A stretch of DNA of 64,000 nt from Oerskovia douganii (GCF_015142735.1 NZ_JACSPN010000006.1:1-64000); one strand, 5' to 3'. Positions 45,298-53,942 are shown, counted from the stretch's first letter. Numbers and translations are program-made. The notes: generated by a model from the letters alone, not told the origin.

Positions 45298-45356
45298 CTG
45301 AGTGCGGAGCTCTTGTGCGACTCGCCGGGCGTTTCGCGCAAGAGCTCCGCACTCAG
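45298..45356. repeat. Hairpin repeat, copy 4
   Basis: A 24-position stem (45298-45321 with 45333-45356) with one wobble and one mismatch at the loop, and the loop TCGCCGGGCGT. The middle of the stem differs from the other three copies with compensating changes. It lies 17 bases after the unknown gene and 30 bases before the next. Confidence 0.85.
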
Positions 45357-45373
45357 TGTGGCGCCCGGGCCGG

Positions 45374-45386
45374 TACCGTGAAGCCC
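45374..45386 (+). promoter_or_regulatory. Leaderless -10 of the membrane winged-helix gene
   Basis: TACCGT (45374-45379) is followed by seven bases and the ATG at 45387. No ribosome binding site is present. The hairpin copy 4 lies just upstream. Confidence 0.4.
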
Positions 45387-46217
45387 ATGCCCGCCACCGT
45401 CCCCGCCCTCGTCGCAGCCGACACCGCACGCCTGCGGACCCGCGCAGCGCGGCACGCTCGCTCGCTCCCGCTGGCCGCAGCCGGGGTCGCCACGCTCGTG
45501 ATCACCGGACTGAGCCTGCTCGCAGGCGACTGGTTGTGGCTCATGGTGCTCGTGCCGCTCGCGGCGTTCCTGCTGACGTTCCTGACGGCTTTCGTGCTGC
45601 GACTGCCCACCGGAGTGGGGGTCGGGAGCGACGGGTACGGGATCGCGATCGTCCTGAGCGCCGTGATCGCCTTCCTGCTCCCCTCGATCAGCTTCTGGAT
45701 CGGCGTGCCGTCCATCCTGGGGATGGGCCTGGCCGTCCTGGGGCTGCGCGCCTCGGACCGCTTCCTGTGGCTGGCGGGCATCGCGACGATGGCGGTGTCC
45801 TTCGTGCTCACCGCCACGGGTGACGCCCTGTTCGACCCGTCCGTGCCCACGGCGCTCGGCGGTCTCGCGCTCGGCCTGGGCCTCCTCGTGGCCGCGGGCC
45901 TCGCGCTCCGCGGGGAGCGGCTGACCCTCGCGTCGGGCGACGGCGCGCTGAGCATCGGCGACCCCGCGACCGACAACCTGCGTGTGCTCGCGGTGCTCGG
46001 GGACGCCGACGAGGCCGACCAGCCCGCGCTCGCCCGCCTCACGGGCGTCGAGGAGCGCAACCTCGCGGCACGCCTGCACGACCTCACCGAGGCCGGCCTG
46101 GTTCGCGCCCGGATCACCAAGAACCGGAACTGGGCACAGATCACTCGCGAAGGCCGCGAGGAGCTGCGGACCCGGCGCGAGGCGCTGCGCGGCGTCGCGG
46201 AGCACCGCAAGGCCTGA
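45387..46217 (+). CDS. Membrane protein with C-terminal winged helix
   Basis: A 276-residue protein. About six hydrophobic helices fill residues ~25-170 (for example LWLMVLVPLAAFLLTFLTAF and GLALGLGLLVAAGLAL). A cytoplasmic winged-helix domain follows (about 195-276): LRVLAVLGDADEADQPALARLTGVEERNLAARLHDLTEAGLV, then ARITKNRNWAQITREGREEL, the wing and MarR/ArsR-like recognition helix. A membrane-tethered DNA-binding regulator is the natural reading. It has no clear family name to me and no obvious target other than neighbouring genes. Confidence 0.7.
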   Translation: MPATVPALVAADTARLRTRAARHARSLPLAAAGVATLVITGLSLLAGDWLWLMVLVPLAAFLLTFLTAFVLRLPTGVGVGSDGYGIAIVLSAVIAFLLPSISFWIGVPSILGMGLAVLGLRASDRFLWLAGIATMAVSFVLTATGDALFDPSVPTALGGLALGLGLLVAAGLALRGERLTLASGDGALSIGDPATDNLRVLAVLGDADEADQPALARLTGVEERNLAARLHDLTEAGLVRARITKNRNWAQITREGREELRTRREALRGVAEHRKA

Positions 46218-46371
46218 GACCGCACCGCACCCCCGGACCCGCGAGGGGCCGCGCAGCCCGACGACGACGAGGTGGGCCGACCTCGCGGGCCGCGCTCCGC
46301 CGTCGGGCACCCCGCTCCTCCGGGCACCCGCTCGTCCGGCGTACCCGCGCCGCCGGTGGCAGGCTGGCCCC

Positions 46372-47499
46372 ATGAGGGAGTTCACCGCACAGGACTTCGC
46401 CGCGCGCATCGACCGCGCGGCCGCCCAGGCCCGCGACGCAGGGCTCGCCGGGGTGCTGGTCACCCCCGGCCCGGACATGACGTACTTCACGGGGTACACG
46501 CCCACGGCCATGACCGAGCGCATCACGCTGCTCGTGGTCCCGGCTGAGGGCGAGGCGTCGATCGTGGTGCCCGTCCTGGAACGGCCTGACCTCGACCGCG
46601 CGGTCGGCGCGGCGGCTCTGCACGTGACACCGTGGACCGACGGCGTCGACGAGTACGCGGTCACGGCCGACCTGCTCGACCCCGCCGGGCGCTACGCGAT
46701 CTCCGACTCGGCGTGGGCCATGCACCTGCTGGGGCTCCAGCGCACGCTGCCGGACTCGTCGTACTCGGCCATGACGCAGGCCCTGCCCATGCTCCGCGCG
46801 GTCAAGGGACCCGACGAGATCGAGCGGCTCGCGTCCGCGGGAGCGGCGAACGACGCGACGTTCGCGGACATCGTCGAGATCCGCTTCAGCGGGCGCCGCG
46901 AGCTGGACGTCGCCGCGGACCTCGCGGGCTTCCTGCGCGACCACGGGCACTCGCAGGTCGACTTCACGGTCGTCGGCTCCGGGCCCAACGGTGCCAACCC
47001 GCACCACGAGGCGGGCGACCGGGTCATCCAGGAGGGCGACATGGTCGTGCTCGACTTCGGCGGCCTCAAGGACGGCTACGGCTCGGACATGACGCGCATG
47101 GTGCACGTCGGCGGCGACGTCACGGACCAGCAGCGCGAGGTCTTCGAGATCGTGCGCGCCGCGCAGCAGGCCGGCGTCGACGCGGTACGTCTCGGGGCGA
47201 CCTGCCAGGACGTCGACCGTGCCGCCCGCGCCGTGATCACCGAGGCCGGGTACGGCGAGCAGTTCATCCACCGCACGGGCCACGGGATCGGCCTGACGAC
47301 GCACGAGCCGCCGTACATGATCGAGGGCGAGGAGCAGCCGATCGTCTCCGGCATGTGCTTCTCGGTCGAGCCAGGAATCTATCTGTCGGGGAACTTCGGG
47401 GTGCGCATCGAGGACATCGTGGTCGCGTTCCCGGACGACGTGCCCGACGGCGCCCGTCGCCTCAACAACGCGCCGCACGACCTGCACGTGGTCGAGTAG
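46372..47499 (+). CDS. M24 family Xaa-Pro aminopeptidase
   Basis: A 375-residue cytoplasmic metallopeptidase. A creatinase-like N-terminal domain (to ~135) is followed by the pita-bread M24 domain. The five metal ligands appear in order: VVLDFGG (Asp), YGSDMTR (Asp), HRTGHGIG (His), CFSVEPGIY (Glu) and VRIEDI (Glu). It removes N-terminal residues before proline. No ribosome binding site is evident; the 154-base upstream gap contains an inverted repeat (CCCGCGAGG 46238-46246 with CCTCGCGGG 46281-46289) that may end the previous transcript. Confidence 0.93.
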   Translation: MREFTAQDFAARIDRAAAQARDAGLAGVLVTPGPDMTYFTGYTPTAMTERITLLVVPAEGEASIVVPVLERPDLDRAVGAAALHVTPWTDGVDEYAVTADLLDPAGRYAISDSAWAMHLLGLQRTLPDSSYSAMTQALPMLRAVKGPDEIERLASAGAANDATFADIVEIRFSGRRELDVAADLAGFLRDHGHSQVDFTVVGSGPNGANPHHEAGDRVIQEGDMVVLDFGGLKDGYGSDMTRMVHVGGDVTDQQREVFEIVRAAQQAGVDAVRLGATCQDVDRAARAVITEAGYGEQFIHRTGHGIGLTTHEPPYMIEGEEQPIVSGMCFSVEPGIYLSGNFGVRIEDIVVAFPDDVPDGARRLNNAPHDLHVVE

Positions 47500-47510
47500 G
47501 CGAGCACGCC

Positions 47511-48899
47511 TCAGGCGGCCGGGGCGTCGGGGACGCCCGCGGCCACGACCTGCTCGTTGCGGATGCCCGCCCAGCTCACGAGGCCGCCCGCGACGAGCAG
47601 CGCGGCCGTGACGATCAGGGCCCGGTGGAACCCGGCGACGTCGAGCACGGGTCCGATGACGATCCCCGCGCACGCGATGACCACGAGGCCCGCGATGCGG
47701 GACACCGCGTTGTTGACGGCCGACCCGATGCCCGCGTCCGCAGCCGGGATGGACCCCAGGATGGCCGCGGTCAGGGGTGCCACGGTCACCGCGAGCCCCA
47801 GGCCGAACAGCAGGATCCCGGGCAGGATCTGCGTGACGTAGCTCGCCTCGGCGGTCGTGGTGAGCATGAGCAGGTACCCGCAGCCCGCGACCAGGGGACC
47901 CACCGTCATGAACAGGCGCGGCCCGTACCGGCCCGCGAGCGCCCCGAACCGCGAGGACAGGAACAGCATGAGCAACGTGACGGGCAGCAGGGCGAGACCT
48001 GCGAGCGTCGCGCTGTAGCCGGCGACCTGCTGGACGAACAGCGTCACGGCGAACCCGCCGAACGCGAGCGCCCCGTAGATCGCGGCCGTGGCGACGTTGC
48101 CCGCGGCAAAGTTGCGCACCGAGAACAGGGACAGCGGCAGCATGGGGTCGGGGGCTCGCCGCTCCCAGCCGAGGAACGCCACGAGCGCTGCGATCCCGAC
48201 GACGAGCGGCACCCACACGACCGGACTGCCCCACCCGAACCTTCCGTGCTCGATGAGCGCGAAGACGGGCCCGGCGAGCCCGACGGCCGCGAGCACCGCA
48301 CCACGCACGTCGATCCGCCGTCCGGTCTCGGTGGTTCCCTCCTCCAGGCCGTGCAGGATCCACAGGGTCACGGCGACGGGCAGCAGGTTGATCCCGAACA
48401 CCCAGCGCCACGACAGGGTGTCCACGAGCACACCCCCGAGCAGGGGGCCCGCGATCATCGCGGTGCCCGTCCAGGCCGTCCAGGTGCCGATCGCCTTGGC
48501 CTGCGCCGCGCCGCTGAAAGCCGAGATGATCATCGCGAGCGAGCTCGGCACGAGCAGCGCGCCCGCGACGCCCTGGAGCCCGCGCGCGACCACGAGGAAG
48601 ACCCCGGTGGGTGCCAGCGCGCACAGCACCGACGTGACCGCGAACCCGAGCAGCCCCCACCACATGACGCGTCGCCGCCCGTGGACGTCGGACAGCGAAC
48701 CGGCCACGAGGATGAGCGAGCCGAGCGTGATGAGGTACGCGTCGACGACCCACTGCTGGAGGGCGAGCCCTCCGAGCGCTCCCCCGGCGAGCTCGTCCGC
48801 GATCGCGGGCAGCGCGACGTTGACCACCGTCCCGTCGAGGAAGGACACGAACGAGGCGAGGATCGCGACGAGCAGCACGCGGCGTTGAGCGGGCGTCAC
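47511..48899 (-). CDS. MFS exporter, DHA2-type
   Basis: A 462-residue multi-drug-type MFS transporter of the cytoplasmic membrane with about 14 helices. FVSFLDGTVVNVALPAIADEL opens helix 1, and GSLSDVHGRRRVMW is motif A, GTAMIAGPLLGGVLVDTLSWRWVFGINLLP motif C. The substrate is unknown. The GTG start overlaps the stop of the PPOX gene (GTGA at 48896-48899), so both are expressed from the element at 49550-49578. The convergent M24 gene ends 11 bases away. Confidence 0.9.
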   Translation of the reverse strand: MTPAQRRVLLVAILASFVSFLDGTVVNVALPAIADELAGGALGGLALQQWVVDAYLITLGSLILVAGSLSDVHGRRRVMWWGLLGFAVTSVLCALAPTGVFLVVARGLQGVAGALLVPSSLAMIISAFSGAAQAKAIGTWTAWTGTAMIAGPLLGGVLVDTLSWRWVFGINLLPVAVTLWILHGLEEGTTETGRRIDVRGAVLAAVGLAGPVFALIEHGRFGWGSPVVWVPLVVGIAALVAFLGWERRAPDPMLPLSLFSVRNFAAGNVATAAIYGALAFGGFAVTLFVQQVAGYSATLAGLALLPVTLLMLFLSSRFGALAGRYGPRLFMTVGPLVAGCGYLLMLTTTAEASYVTQILPGILLFGLGLAVTVAPLTAAILGSIPAADAGIGSAVNNAVSRIAGLVVIACAGIVIGPVLDVAGFHRALIVTAALLVAGGLVSWAGIRNEQVVAAGVPDAPAA

Positions 48900-49501
48900 G
48901 CCTCCACGCTAGCCCCGCCGTCGAACCTCCACCGGGTCGCGGTGTAGTCCTCGCCGCGCCCGTAGGCGTGGACCGTGACGGGGCGGACCTGGAAGACGTG
49001 GGCCTCCCCGGCGGCAGGCGGGTCGGAAGACGCGCTCTCCGAGGGCGCCTCGCTGTCCCAGAACGCCCCGTCACGCACCTCGAAGCGCCAGTCGTACTTG
49101 CACGCCCAGCGGTCGGCCAGGCGTTGGAGCACATGGTCCTCCGTGAGGCGTTCGGCGGCTCCGGCGAGCACGACGTCGAGCCCCTCGTTCATGAGGTTGG
49201 TGCCGGTGGTCAGCACGCACCAGGGGTTCTCCTCGAGGTTGCGCGCCTTGCGCTCGGTGCGGCCCGTGCAGAAGTGGAGCGCACCGTCAGCCCAGACGGT
49301 GATGAGCGGCGTGACGTGGGGGCGCCCGTCCGGGCGGACCGTGGACAGCCAGAAGATCTCGGCGGCCTGGAGCACCTTCAGGGCGTCCGCCCAGGAGGTG
49401 GGGGCCGCGCCGGGGGACGAGAAGTCCGTCATGAGCTCGCCCGCGGCGCCACCGTCGGGGGTGGGCGCCGGGTCGGGCTGCGCGATCGATGCCGTGGTCA
49501 T
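48896..49501 (-). CDS. Pyridoxamine 5'-phosphate oxidase-family flavoprotein
   Basis: A 201-residue PPOX/split-barrel protein. WLSTVRPDGRPHVTPLITVWADGALHFCTGRTERKARNLEENP is the FMN/F420 barrel. This variety is often an F420- or FMN-binding reductase in actinobacteria; substrate unknown. GGAGGGCC precedes the ATG at 49501. It is co-transcribed with an MFS exporter downstream. The promoter-like element copy B ends 49 bases upstream. Confidence 0.85.
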   Translation of the reverse strand: MTTASIAQPDPAPTPDGGAAGELMTDFSSPGAAPTSWADALKVLQAAEIFWLSTVRPDGRPHVTPLITVWADGALHFCTGRTERKARNLEENPWCVLTTGTNLMNEGLDVVLAGAAERLTEDHVLQRLADRWACKYDWRFEVRDGAFWDSEAPSESASSDPPAAGEAHVFQVRPVTVHAYGRGEDYTATRWRFDGGASVEA

Positions 49502-49549
49502 GGAGGCCCTCCGTCTCTCGGTCGGCGCCGTCGCCGCTCCGTCCTCCTT

Positions 49550-49578
49550 CGACCGGCCCAGGCCCTCGAACTCATCGG
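49550..49578 (-). promoter_or_regulatory. Shared promoter-like element, copy B
   Basis: Minus-strand CCGATGAGTTC (49578-49568), 11 bases, then CCGGTCG (49556-49550). The distance from CCGGTC to the PPOX ATG (49 bases) is exactly that of copy A to its VOC gene. It overlaps the stop codon of the small membrane protein gene upstream. Confidence 0.6.
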
Positions 49579-49994
49579 TGGGGTCCGCAGATCATCACCG
49601 CCGACATCACGACGAGGACGGCGAGCGGGAAGGCCACCGACCAGGGCGGCACGACGTGCCAGACCTGCGCCAGGGCGGCAACGGTCCCCGCGGCCCCGAG
49701 CCCGGTCCCGAGGACGACGGCCGCACGGCGCACCCCCGTCCGGGCGGTCCGGAAGACAAGGTTCGCCATCGCTCCGAGCAGGCTCGCGACGAGCGCCGCG
49801 GCCGACCCCGCGAGCGCCCCGAGGAACATCGACCAGGAGGCCCAGGCGGGGTCGGTCAGCCCGAAGGCCAAGCCGGTCGCCGCCCCGATCAGCGGACCCG
49901 CCGCGAGTGACGCGACCGGTCGACGCCAGACCTCGGGCAATCCTCGGCCGGCATCGTCGACCACGGTCGGTGTCTTCGGGCCGTCGACGTTCAT
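49572..49994 (-). CDS. Small membrane protein of unknown function
   Basis: About 140 residues with four predicted membrane helices (LAAGPLIGAATGLAFGL, FLGALAGSAAALVASLLG, AAVVLGTGLGAAGTVAAL, WSVAFPLAVLVVMSAVMI). No family recognised. I prefer the ATG at 49994, because AGGA lies eight bases before it; the ATG at 50003 directly abuts that site. It is upstream of the PPOX-MFS pair on the same strand and its stop lies inside the promoter-like element. Confidence 0.6.
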   Translation of the reverse strand: MNVDGPKTPTVVDDAGRGLPEVWRRPVASLAAGPLIGAATGLAFGLTDPAWASWSMFLGALAGSAAALVASLLGAMANLVFRTARTGVRRAAVVLGTGLGAAGTVAALAQVWHVVPPWSVAFPLAVLVVMSAVMICGPHR

Positions 49995-50072
49995 GGCGGC
50001 CATCCTGCACCGAGGACGCCGTGGACACGAGTCGCGGCCGCGTGCCGGTCGCTACCCGAGAGTGATGGGGTC

Positions 50073-51242
50073 TCACGCGTTGGGGGCGACGGACGTCCCA
50101 GGGCCGCGACGCCGGACCGTCACGCCGGTCTCGCCCGACGTGGCGCCGGCGCCGCGCGCCACGGCCGTCGTGGTGGGCTCGCCCGGGACTGCCGCGGCCC
50201 GTCCGTCACCGTCGGCCCCCTCCACCACGAACCCTCCGCCGGCGAGCAGGTCGAGGTCCGCCTGCGCGGCCTGCCCCTCGCTCGTGAGGTAGTCGCCCAG
50301 GAAGATCGAGCTCGCGATCTCCAGGGCCAGCGGCTGGAGCGAGCGCAGGTGCACCTCGCGGCCGGCCGCGAGGCGAAGCTCGGCGGTGGGGCACACGAAC
50401 CGCACCATCGCGAGGATGCGCAGGCACCGCTGGGGCGTGAGGTCCCAGGTGCCCGCGAGCGGCGTGCCCTCGAACGGTACGAGGAAGTTGACGGGCACGG
50501 AGTCGGCACCCAGGGCGCGCAGCGCGAGGGCCACGTCGACCAGGTCCTCGTCGCTCTCGCCCATGCCGGCGATGAGGCCCGAGCAGGGCGAGAGGCCAGC
50601 TCCCCGCGCCCGCTCGACGGTCTCGACGCGGTCGGCGTACTCGTGCGTCGTGCAGATGTCGGCGTACGTCGCCTCGGACGTGTTGAGGTTGTGGTTGTAG
50701 GCGTCGGCGCCCGCCGCGGCCAACCGTTCGGCCTGGCCCTCGCGCAGCAGGCCGAGGCACGCGCAGACCTCGACGTCGGCATGCTCGGTCTTGATGCCGC
50801 CGACCATCGCGGTCACGCGCGTCAGGTCGCGGTCGCTCGGCCCGCGTCCGCTCGCGACCAGGCAGACACGACGCGCTCCGCCCGCGATCCCGGCCCGAGC
50901 CGCCGCGACCGCGTCCTCGGTGCTCAGCCACGAGTACTTCAGGACCTGGGCCGTCGAGCCGAGGCGCTGCGAGCAGTACGTGCAGTCCTCGGGGCACAGA
51001 CCAGACTTCAGGTTGACCAGGTAGTTGAGCCGCACGCGTCGGCCGAACCACTGACGGCGGACCCGACCGGCAGCGGCCACGAGGTCGAGCAGGTCCTCGT
51101 CGGGCGTCCCCAGGACCGCCAGCGCTTGGGCGCGGGTCGCAGGCTCGCCGCGCACGCCCTGTGCGACGAGCACGTCGAACAGTGCGCGCGCGTCGTGAGC
51201 ACGGTCGAGGACATCAGGTCGGGGCGTGGGCGTCTGGTTCAC
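50073..51242 (-). CDS. bioB: Biotin synthase
   Basis: A 389-residue radical SAM enzyme that inserts sulfur into dethiobiotin. The SAM cluster motif is CPEDCTYC, after LVNLKSGL. Ligands of the [2Fe-2S] cluster are in [15 protein letters not shown] and the [10 protein letters not shown] region with R in [33 protein letters not shown] is the conserved BioB stretch. An ~60-residue N-terminal and a ~50-residue C-terminal extension are longer than in E. coli BioB. It is alone, without bioA, bioD or bioF. The GTG at 51242 is taken as start, behind GAGAAGG. Confidence 0.94.
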   Translation of the reverse strand: MNQTPTPRPDVLDRAHDARALFDVLVAQGVRGEPATRAQALAVLGTPDEDLLDLVAAAGRVRRQWFGRRVRLNYLVNLKSGLCPEDCTYCSQRLGSTAQVLKYSWLSTEDAVAAARAGIAGGARRVCLVASGRGPSDRDLTRVTAMVGGIKTEHADVEVCACLGLLREGQAERLAAAGADAYNHNLNTSEATYADICTTHEYADRVETVERARGAGLSPCSGLIAGMGESDEDLVDVALALRALGADSVPVNFLVPFEGTPLAGTWDLTPQRCLRILAMVRFVCPTAELRLAAGREVHLRSLQPLALEIASSIFLGDYLTSEGQAAQADLDLLAGGGFVVEGADGDGRAAAVPGEPTTTAVARGAGATSGETGVTVRRRGPGTSVAPNA

Positions 51243-51382
51243 GACCAACGATCCTTCTCGCCGGGGCGCGCCCGCTCCCCGGCCGACCTCCACAAGGTGA
51301 CCTGCTGCTCGTTGGGCGGGACCGCAGCACGTCGTCTGCTTCCTCCAAGTACCTGGCCCACGGGTTGGCGTCGACCTATCCC

Positions 51383-51417
51383 TCGACACCATACCTAGAG
51401 GTAGGTATGGTGTCGGC
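51383..51417 (+). promoter_or_regulatory. TetR operator embedded in a leaderless promoter
   Basis: -35 TCGACA (51383-51388), 17 bases, -10 TATGGT (51406-51411), six bases, ATG at 51418. GACACCATACCT (51385-51396) and AGGTATGGTGTC (51403-51414) form a perfect 12-bp dyad spaced by six bases that covers both boxes. It is a self-contained autorepression switch. Confidence 0.8.
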
Positions 51418-52005
51418 ATGGACGATCCCGACCTCCCTCGCCGCGAACGCCTGCTCCGCGCGGCCCGTGACCTCTACTGGGCCCAGGGGGTCGAGGGCAC
51501 GAGCCCCCGCCAGGTCCTCGAGGTGAGCGGCGTGGGGCAGGGCAGCCTGTACCACCACTTCCCCACCAAGCACGACCTCTCGCTCGCCGCGATCAGCGCG
51601 ACGACGCAGGAAGCGCTGGACTCCGTCTCGGGCGAGCTCACGGACACCGACCGTCCGCCCGCGGAGCGGCTCGTGGCCTACCTCGAGCGGCCGCGCCCCG
51701 CGCTCGCCGGGTGCAAGATCGGGCGCCTGACGAGCGACCGGTCGGTCATGGCGGACGACGAGCTGCGCTCGCCCGTCCACGACTACTTCGCGGGCCTGGT
51801 CGCGCTGGTGCAGGAGGTCTTCGAGGAGACCGGCCTGCCCGACGTCGTCGCGCACGACCGCGCGTACGCGGCGGTCGCGATCGTCCAGGGCGGGTACGTG
51901 CTCGCGCGCGCCCTCGACGACCCGGCAGCGCTGAGGGCCGCGGTCGACGGGTTCGTGTCGATGCTCGATCCGGCTCTCCAGGCCGGCACCGTGGTGGCCC
52001 GATGA
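51418..52005 (+). CDS. TetR-family regulator
   Basis: A 195-residue TetR protein with helix-turn-helix [32 protein letters not shown] (about 28-59) and a TetR_C-like effector domain ([20 protein letters not shown]). It leads a three-gene operon with ATGA overlaps into a PPOX flavoprotein and a DinB-like enzyme. The leaderless promoter carries its own dyad. It is divergent from bioB, 175 bases away. Confidence 0.92.
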   Translation: MDDPDLPRRERLLRAARDLYWAQGVEGTSPRQVLEVSGVGQGSLYHHFPTKHDLSLAAISATTQEALDSVSGELTDTDRPPAERLVAYLERPRPALAGCKIGRLTSDRSVMADDELRSPVHDYFAGLVALVQEVFEETGLPDVVAHDRAYAAVAIVQGGYVLARALDDPAALRAAVDGFVSMLDPALQAGTVVAR

Positions 52006-52736
52006 ACGGCGGGCCGGGCAACGACGAGGGGGCTGCGCCCGGCGACGCACGGACGGTCGGACCGACCGCGGACGCGGCGGACGGACCGAGCCTCCGCGAG
52101 CGGCTGCGCGCCCTGCCGACGTTCGGCCTTGGGCTGCCCCCGCTCGACCCGAGCGAGGCTCCGCCGGAACCCGTGACGCTGTTCCTCGAGTGGATCGGTC
52201 AGGCGATCGACGCCGGGGTGCCTCTCCCCCACGCCATGACCCTGTCCACCGCGGGCTCCTCGGGCCGGGTGACGGCACGCACCGTGATCCTCAAGGACGT
52301 CGACGCGTCGGGATGGTGGTTCGCGACCGGTTCGACGAGCCCCAAGGGCCGCGACCTCGCGGAGAACCCGAACGCGGCCCTCACGTTCCTCTGGCCTGCG
52401 CTCGGGCGCCAGGTCAGGATCGTCGGGCCTGCGCTCCCCGCCGACACCTCGACGAGCGCCGCCGACTTCCTCGCCCGCTCCGACGGTTCGCGCGCCGCCG
52501 CGCTCGTGGGTCACCAGAGCGAGACCCTCACGTCACGGCAGGAGTACTGGGACACCTTCGCCGTCACGCTCGCAGCCGTGCAGGAGGACCCAGCGCTCCT
52601 GGCACCCGCCTGGACCGCATACACGCTCGCACCCACGTCGGTCGAGTTCTGGCAGGCCTCGGACGACCGCGGACAGACCCGGCTGCGCTACCGCGCGGCA
52701 GGACACCACTGGGAGAAGGGGCTGCTCTGGCCATGA
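52002..52736 (+). CDS. PdxH-like pyridoxamine 5'-phosphate oxidase-family protein
   Basis: A 244-residue FMN split-barrel protein close to PdxH. It has PHAMTLSTAGSSGRVTARTVILKDVDASGWWFATGSTSPKGRDL, the FMN-binding stretch, then NPNAALTFLWPALGRQVRIVG and QSE. The canonical PdxH C-terminus (RLxP) is replaced by RYRAAGHHWEKGLLWP-like sequence, so PLP synthesis is uncertain. It is encoded in an operon with the upstream TetR (ATGA overlap at 52002-52005) and the downstream enzyme (ATGA at 52733-52736), pointing to an induced side reaction rather than housekeeping. Confidence 0.85.
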   Translation: MNGGPGNDEGAAPGDARTVGPTADAADGPSLRERLRALPTFGLGLPPLDPSEAPPEPVTLFLEWIGQAIDAGVPLPHAMTLSTAGSSGRVTARTVILKDVDASGWWFATGSTSPKGRDLAENPNAALTFLWPALGRQVRIVGPALPADTSTSAADFLARSDGSRAAALVGHQSETLTSRQEYWDTFAVTLAAVQEDPALLAPAWTAYTLAPTSVEFWQASDDRGQTRLRYRAAGHHWEKGLLWP

Positions 52737-53596
52737 CAGGGACAACGCAGGACATGACATCACCGCACGCCGTCGACCCGGCACCCACGAGCCCGCTCGA
52801 CGCCCCACAGGCAGCGCCCCGCGACGACCTTCCGGCGATCCGACGTGACGCGGCAGCCGCGCTGCGCGCGCTGACCGAGGCCGTCCTGGGTCTCGACGAC
52901 GAGGCACTCGGGTCCCCGAGCTCGCTCGACGGATGGACCGTCGGGCACGTGCTGTCGCACGTGGCGATGGTCGGCGACGCCCTCGCCCGCCAGGCCGAGC
53001 TCGCCGCCCAGGGCGAGACCGCCGAGGTCTACGAGGGCGGGGCCGCGGGCCGCGCGGCGGGGATCGACGCCGGGGCGGGCCGTTCGCGCGACGAGCACGT
53101 CGACGCCCTCGCGGCCGCCGGCACGAGGCTCGACGCGGCCTGGGACCTGACCGACCGCACCGGCTGGGACGCACCCGTGACGTATCGCGACGGCACCGTG
53201 GCCGACGTCCTCGACTGCTGGTGGCGCGAGGTCCGCATCCACGCGACCGACCTCGGCGAGGCCGGTTCCGCGCAGGGGCTCACACCGTCCGCGACGTGGG
53301 GTCTCGGCTTCACGGACCACCTGCTCGACTTCCTCGGCCTGCGCCTGTCCGGCCCCGTGCTGGTGGTACGCCAGGAGGACGGGGTGCGCTCCGTCGTCGG
53401 ACCCGAGGGGGTACGGCCCGCGGCCGACGACGCGAGCGACGACGACCTCGTCACCGTGACCGGCGCCGCGGCGGACGTCGCCGCCTGGCTCGCCGGCCGC
53501 GACCCCGTCACGACCCCGGTCGCCCGGCGCGGGGGCGCCCGCGTCGACCTGCCCACGCTCGCGCCGTGGCCGTCGGGAGTGCCCGTCCGACGCTAG
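52733..53596 (+). CDS. Mycothiol-dependent maleylpyruvate isomerase-family protein
   Basis: A 287-residue MDMPI/DinB-like protein. The N-terminal four-helix bundle has LDGWTVGHVLSHVAMVGDALARQ with the metal-binding His pair, and the third ligand in WWREVRIHATDLG. A C-terminal domain (about 200-280) follows. Such proteins use mycothiol in detoxification or ring cleavage; the substrate is unknown. It is last in the TetR operon. It converges with nirD. Confidence 0.85.
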   Translation: MTGTTQDMTSPHAVDPAPTSPLDAPQAAPRDDLPAIRRDAAAALRALTEAVLGLDDEALGSPSSLDGWTVGHVLSHVAMVGDALARQAELAAQGETAEVYEGGAAGRAAGIDAGAGRSRDEHVDALAAAGTRLDAAWDLTDRTGWDAPVTYRDGTVADVLDCWWREVRIHATDLGEAGSAQGLTPSATWGLGFTDHLLDFLGLRLSGPVLVVRQEDGVRSVVGPEGVRPAADDASDDDLVTVTGAAADVAAWLAGRDPVTTPVARRGGARVDLPTLAPWPSGVPVRR

Positions 53597-53603
53597 ACGC
53601 CGT

Positions 53604-53942
53604 TCAGGCCCGGACCAGGACCGTCCCGTCCTCGACCAGGACCTCGAACGTCCGCAGGTCCTCGGGCTCCTTGCCGCTCGGCTCGAGGCACCGACCCGTC
53701 GTCAGGTCCCACACCTGCTTGTACATGGGCGAGGTGATGGTCGGGGTCTCGCCGGCCGAGCCCACGATGCCGCGCGAGAGCACGTTCGCACCCGAGTACG
53801 GGTCGCGCTGCTGCACCGCGAGCACGCGGTCGTCGGCCAGGCGGAACACCGCGACCTGGACGCCGTCGACCAGCGCCGGCACCCCGCGCTCGGGGACGAG
53901 GCGCTCGACGGGGCAGACCGTGGTCCAGGACGAGACGTTCAC
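53604..53942 (-). CDS. nirD: Nitrite reductase small subunit
   Basis: A 112-residue NirD with the Rieske-like fold (Rieske_2) but without the iron-sulfur ligands, as usual in NirD. Seen are WTTVCPVERLVPERGVPALVDGVQVAVFRL, VLAVQQRDPYSGANVLSRGIVG and SPMYKQVWDLTTGRCLEP. It partners NirB in reducing nitrite to ammonia in the cytoplasm. Its GTG overlaps the nirB stop (GTGA at 53939-53942). Confidence 0.92.
   Translation of the reverse strand: MNVSSWTTVCPVERLVPERGVPALVDGVQVAVFRLADDRVLAVQQRDPYSGANVLSRGIVGSAGETPTITSPMYKQVWDLTTGRCLEPSGKEPEDLRTFEVLVEDGTVLVRA

Noticed and set aside
27609-46310. The oligomer GCCGTCGGGC appears repeatedly, including in gaps at 9398, 17248, 27619, 46301 and 60987
   Set aside because: It encodes Pro-Ser-Gly and, on the other strand, Pro-Asp-Gly, and occurs in many genes in both orientations. 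No consistent position or strand was seen, so it is treated as a compositional word.
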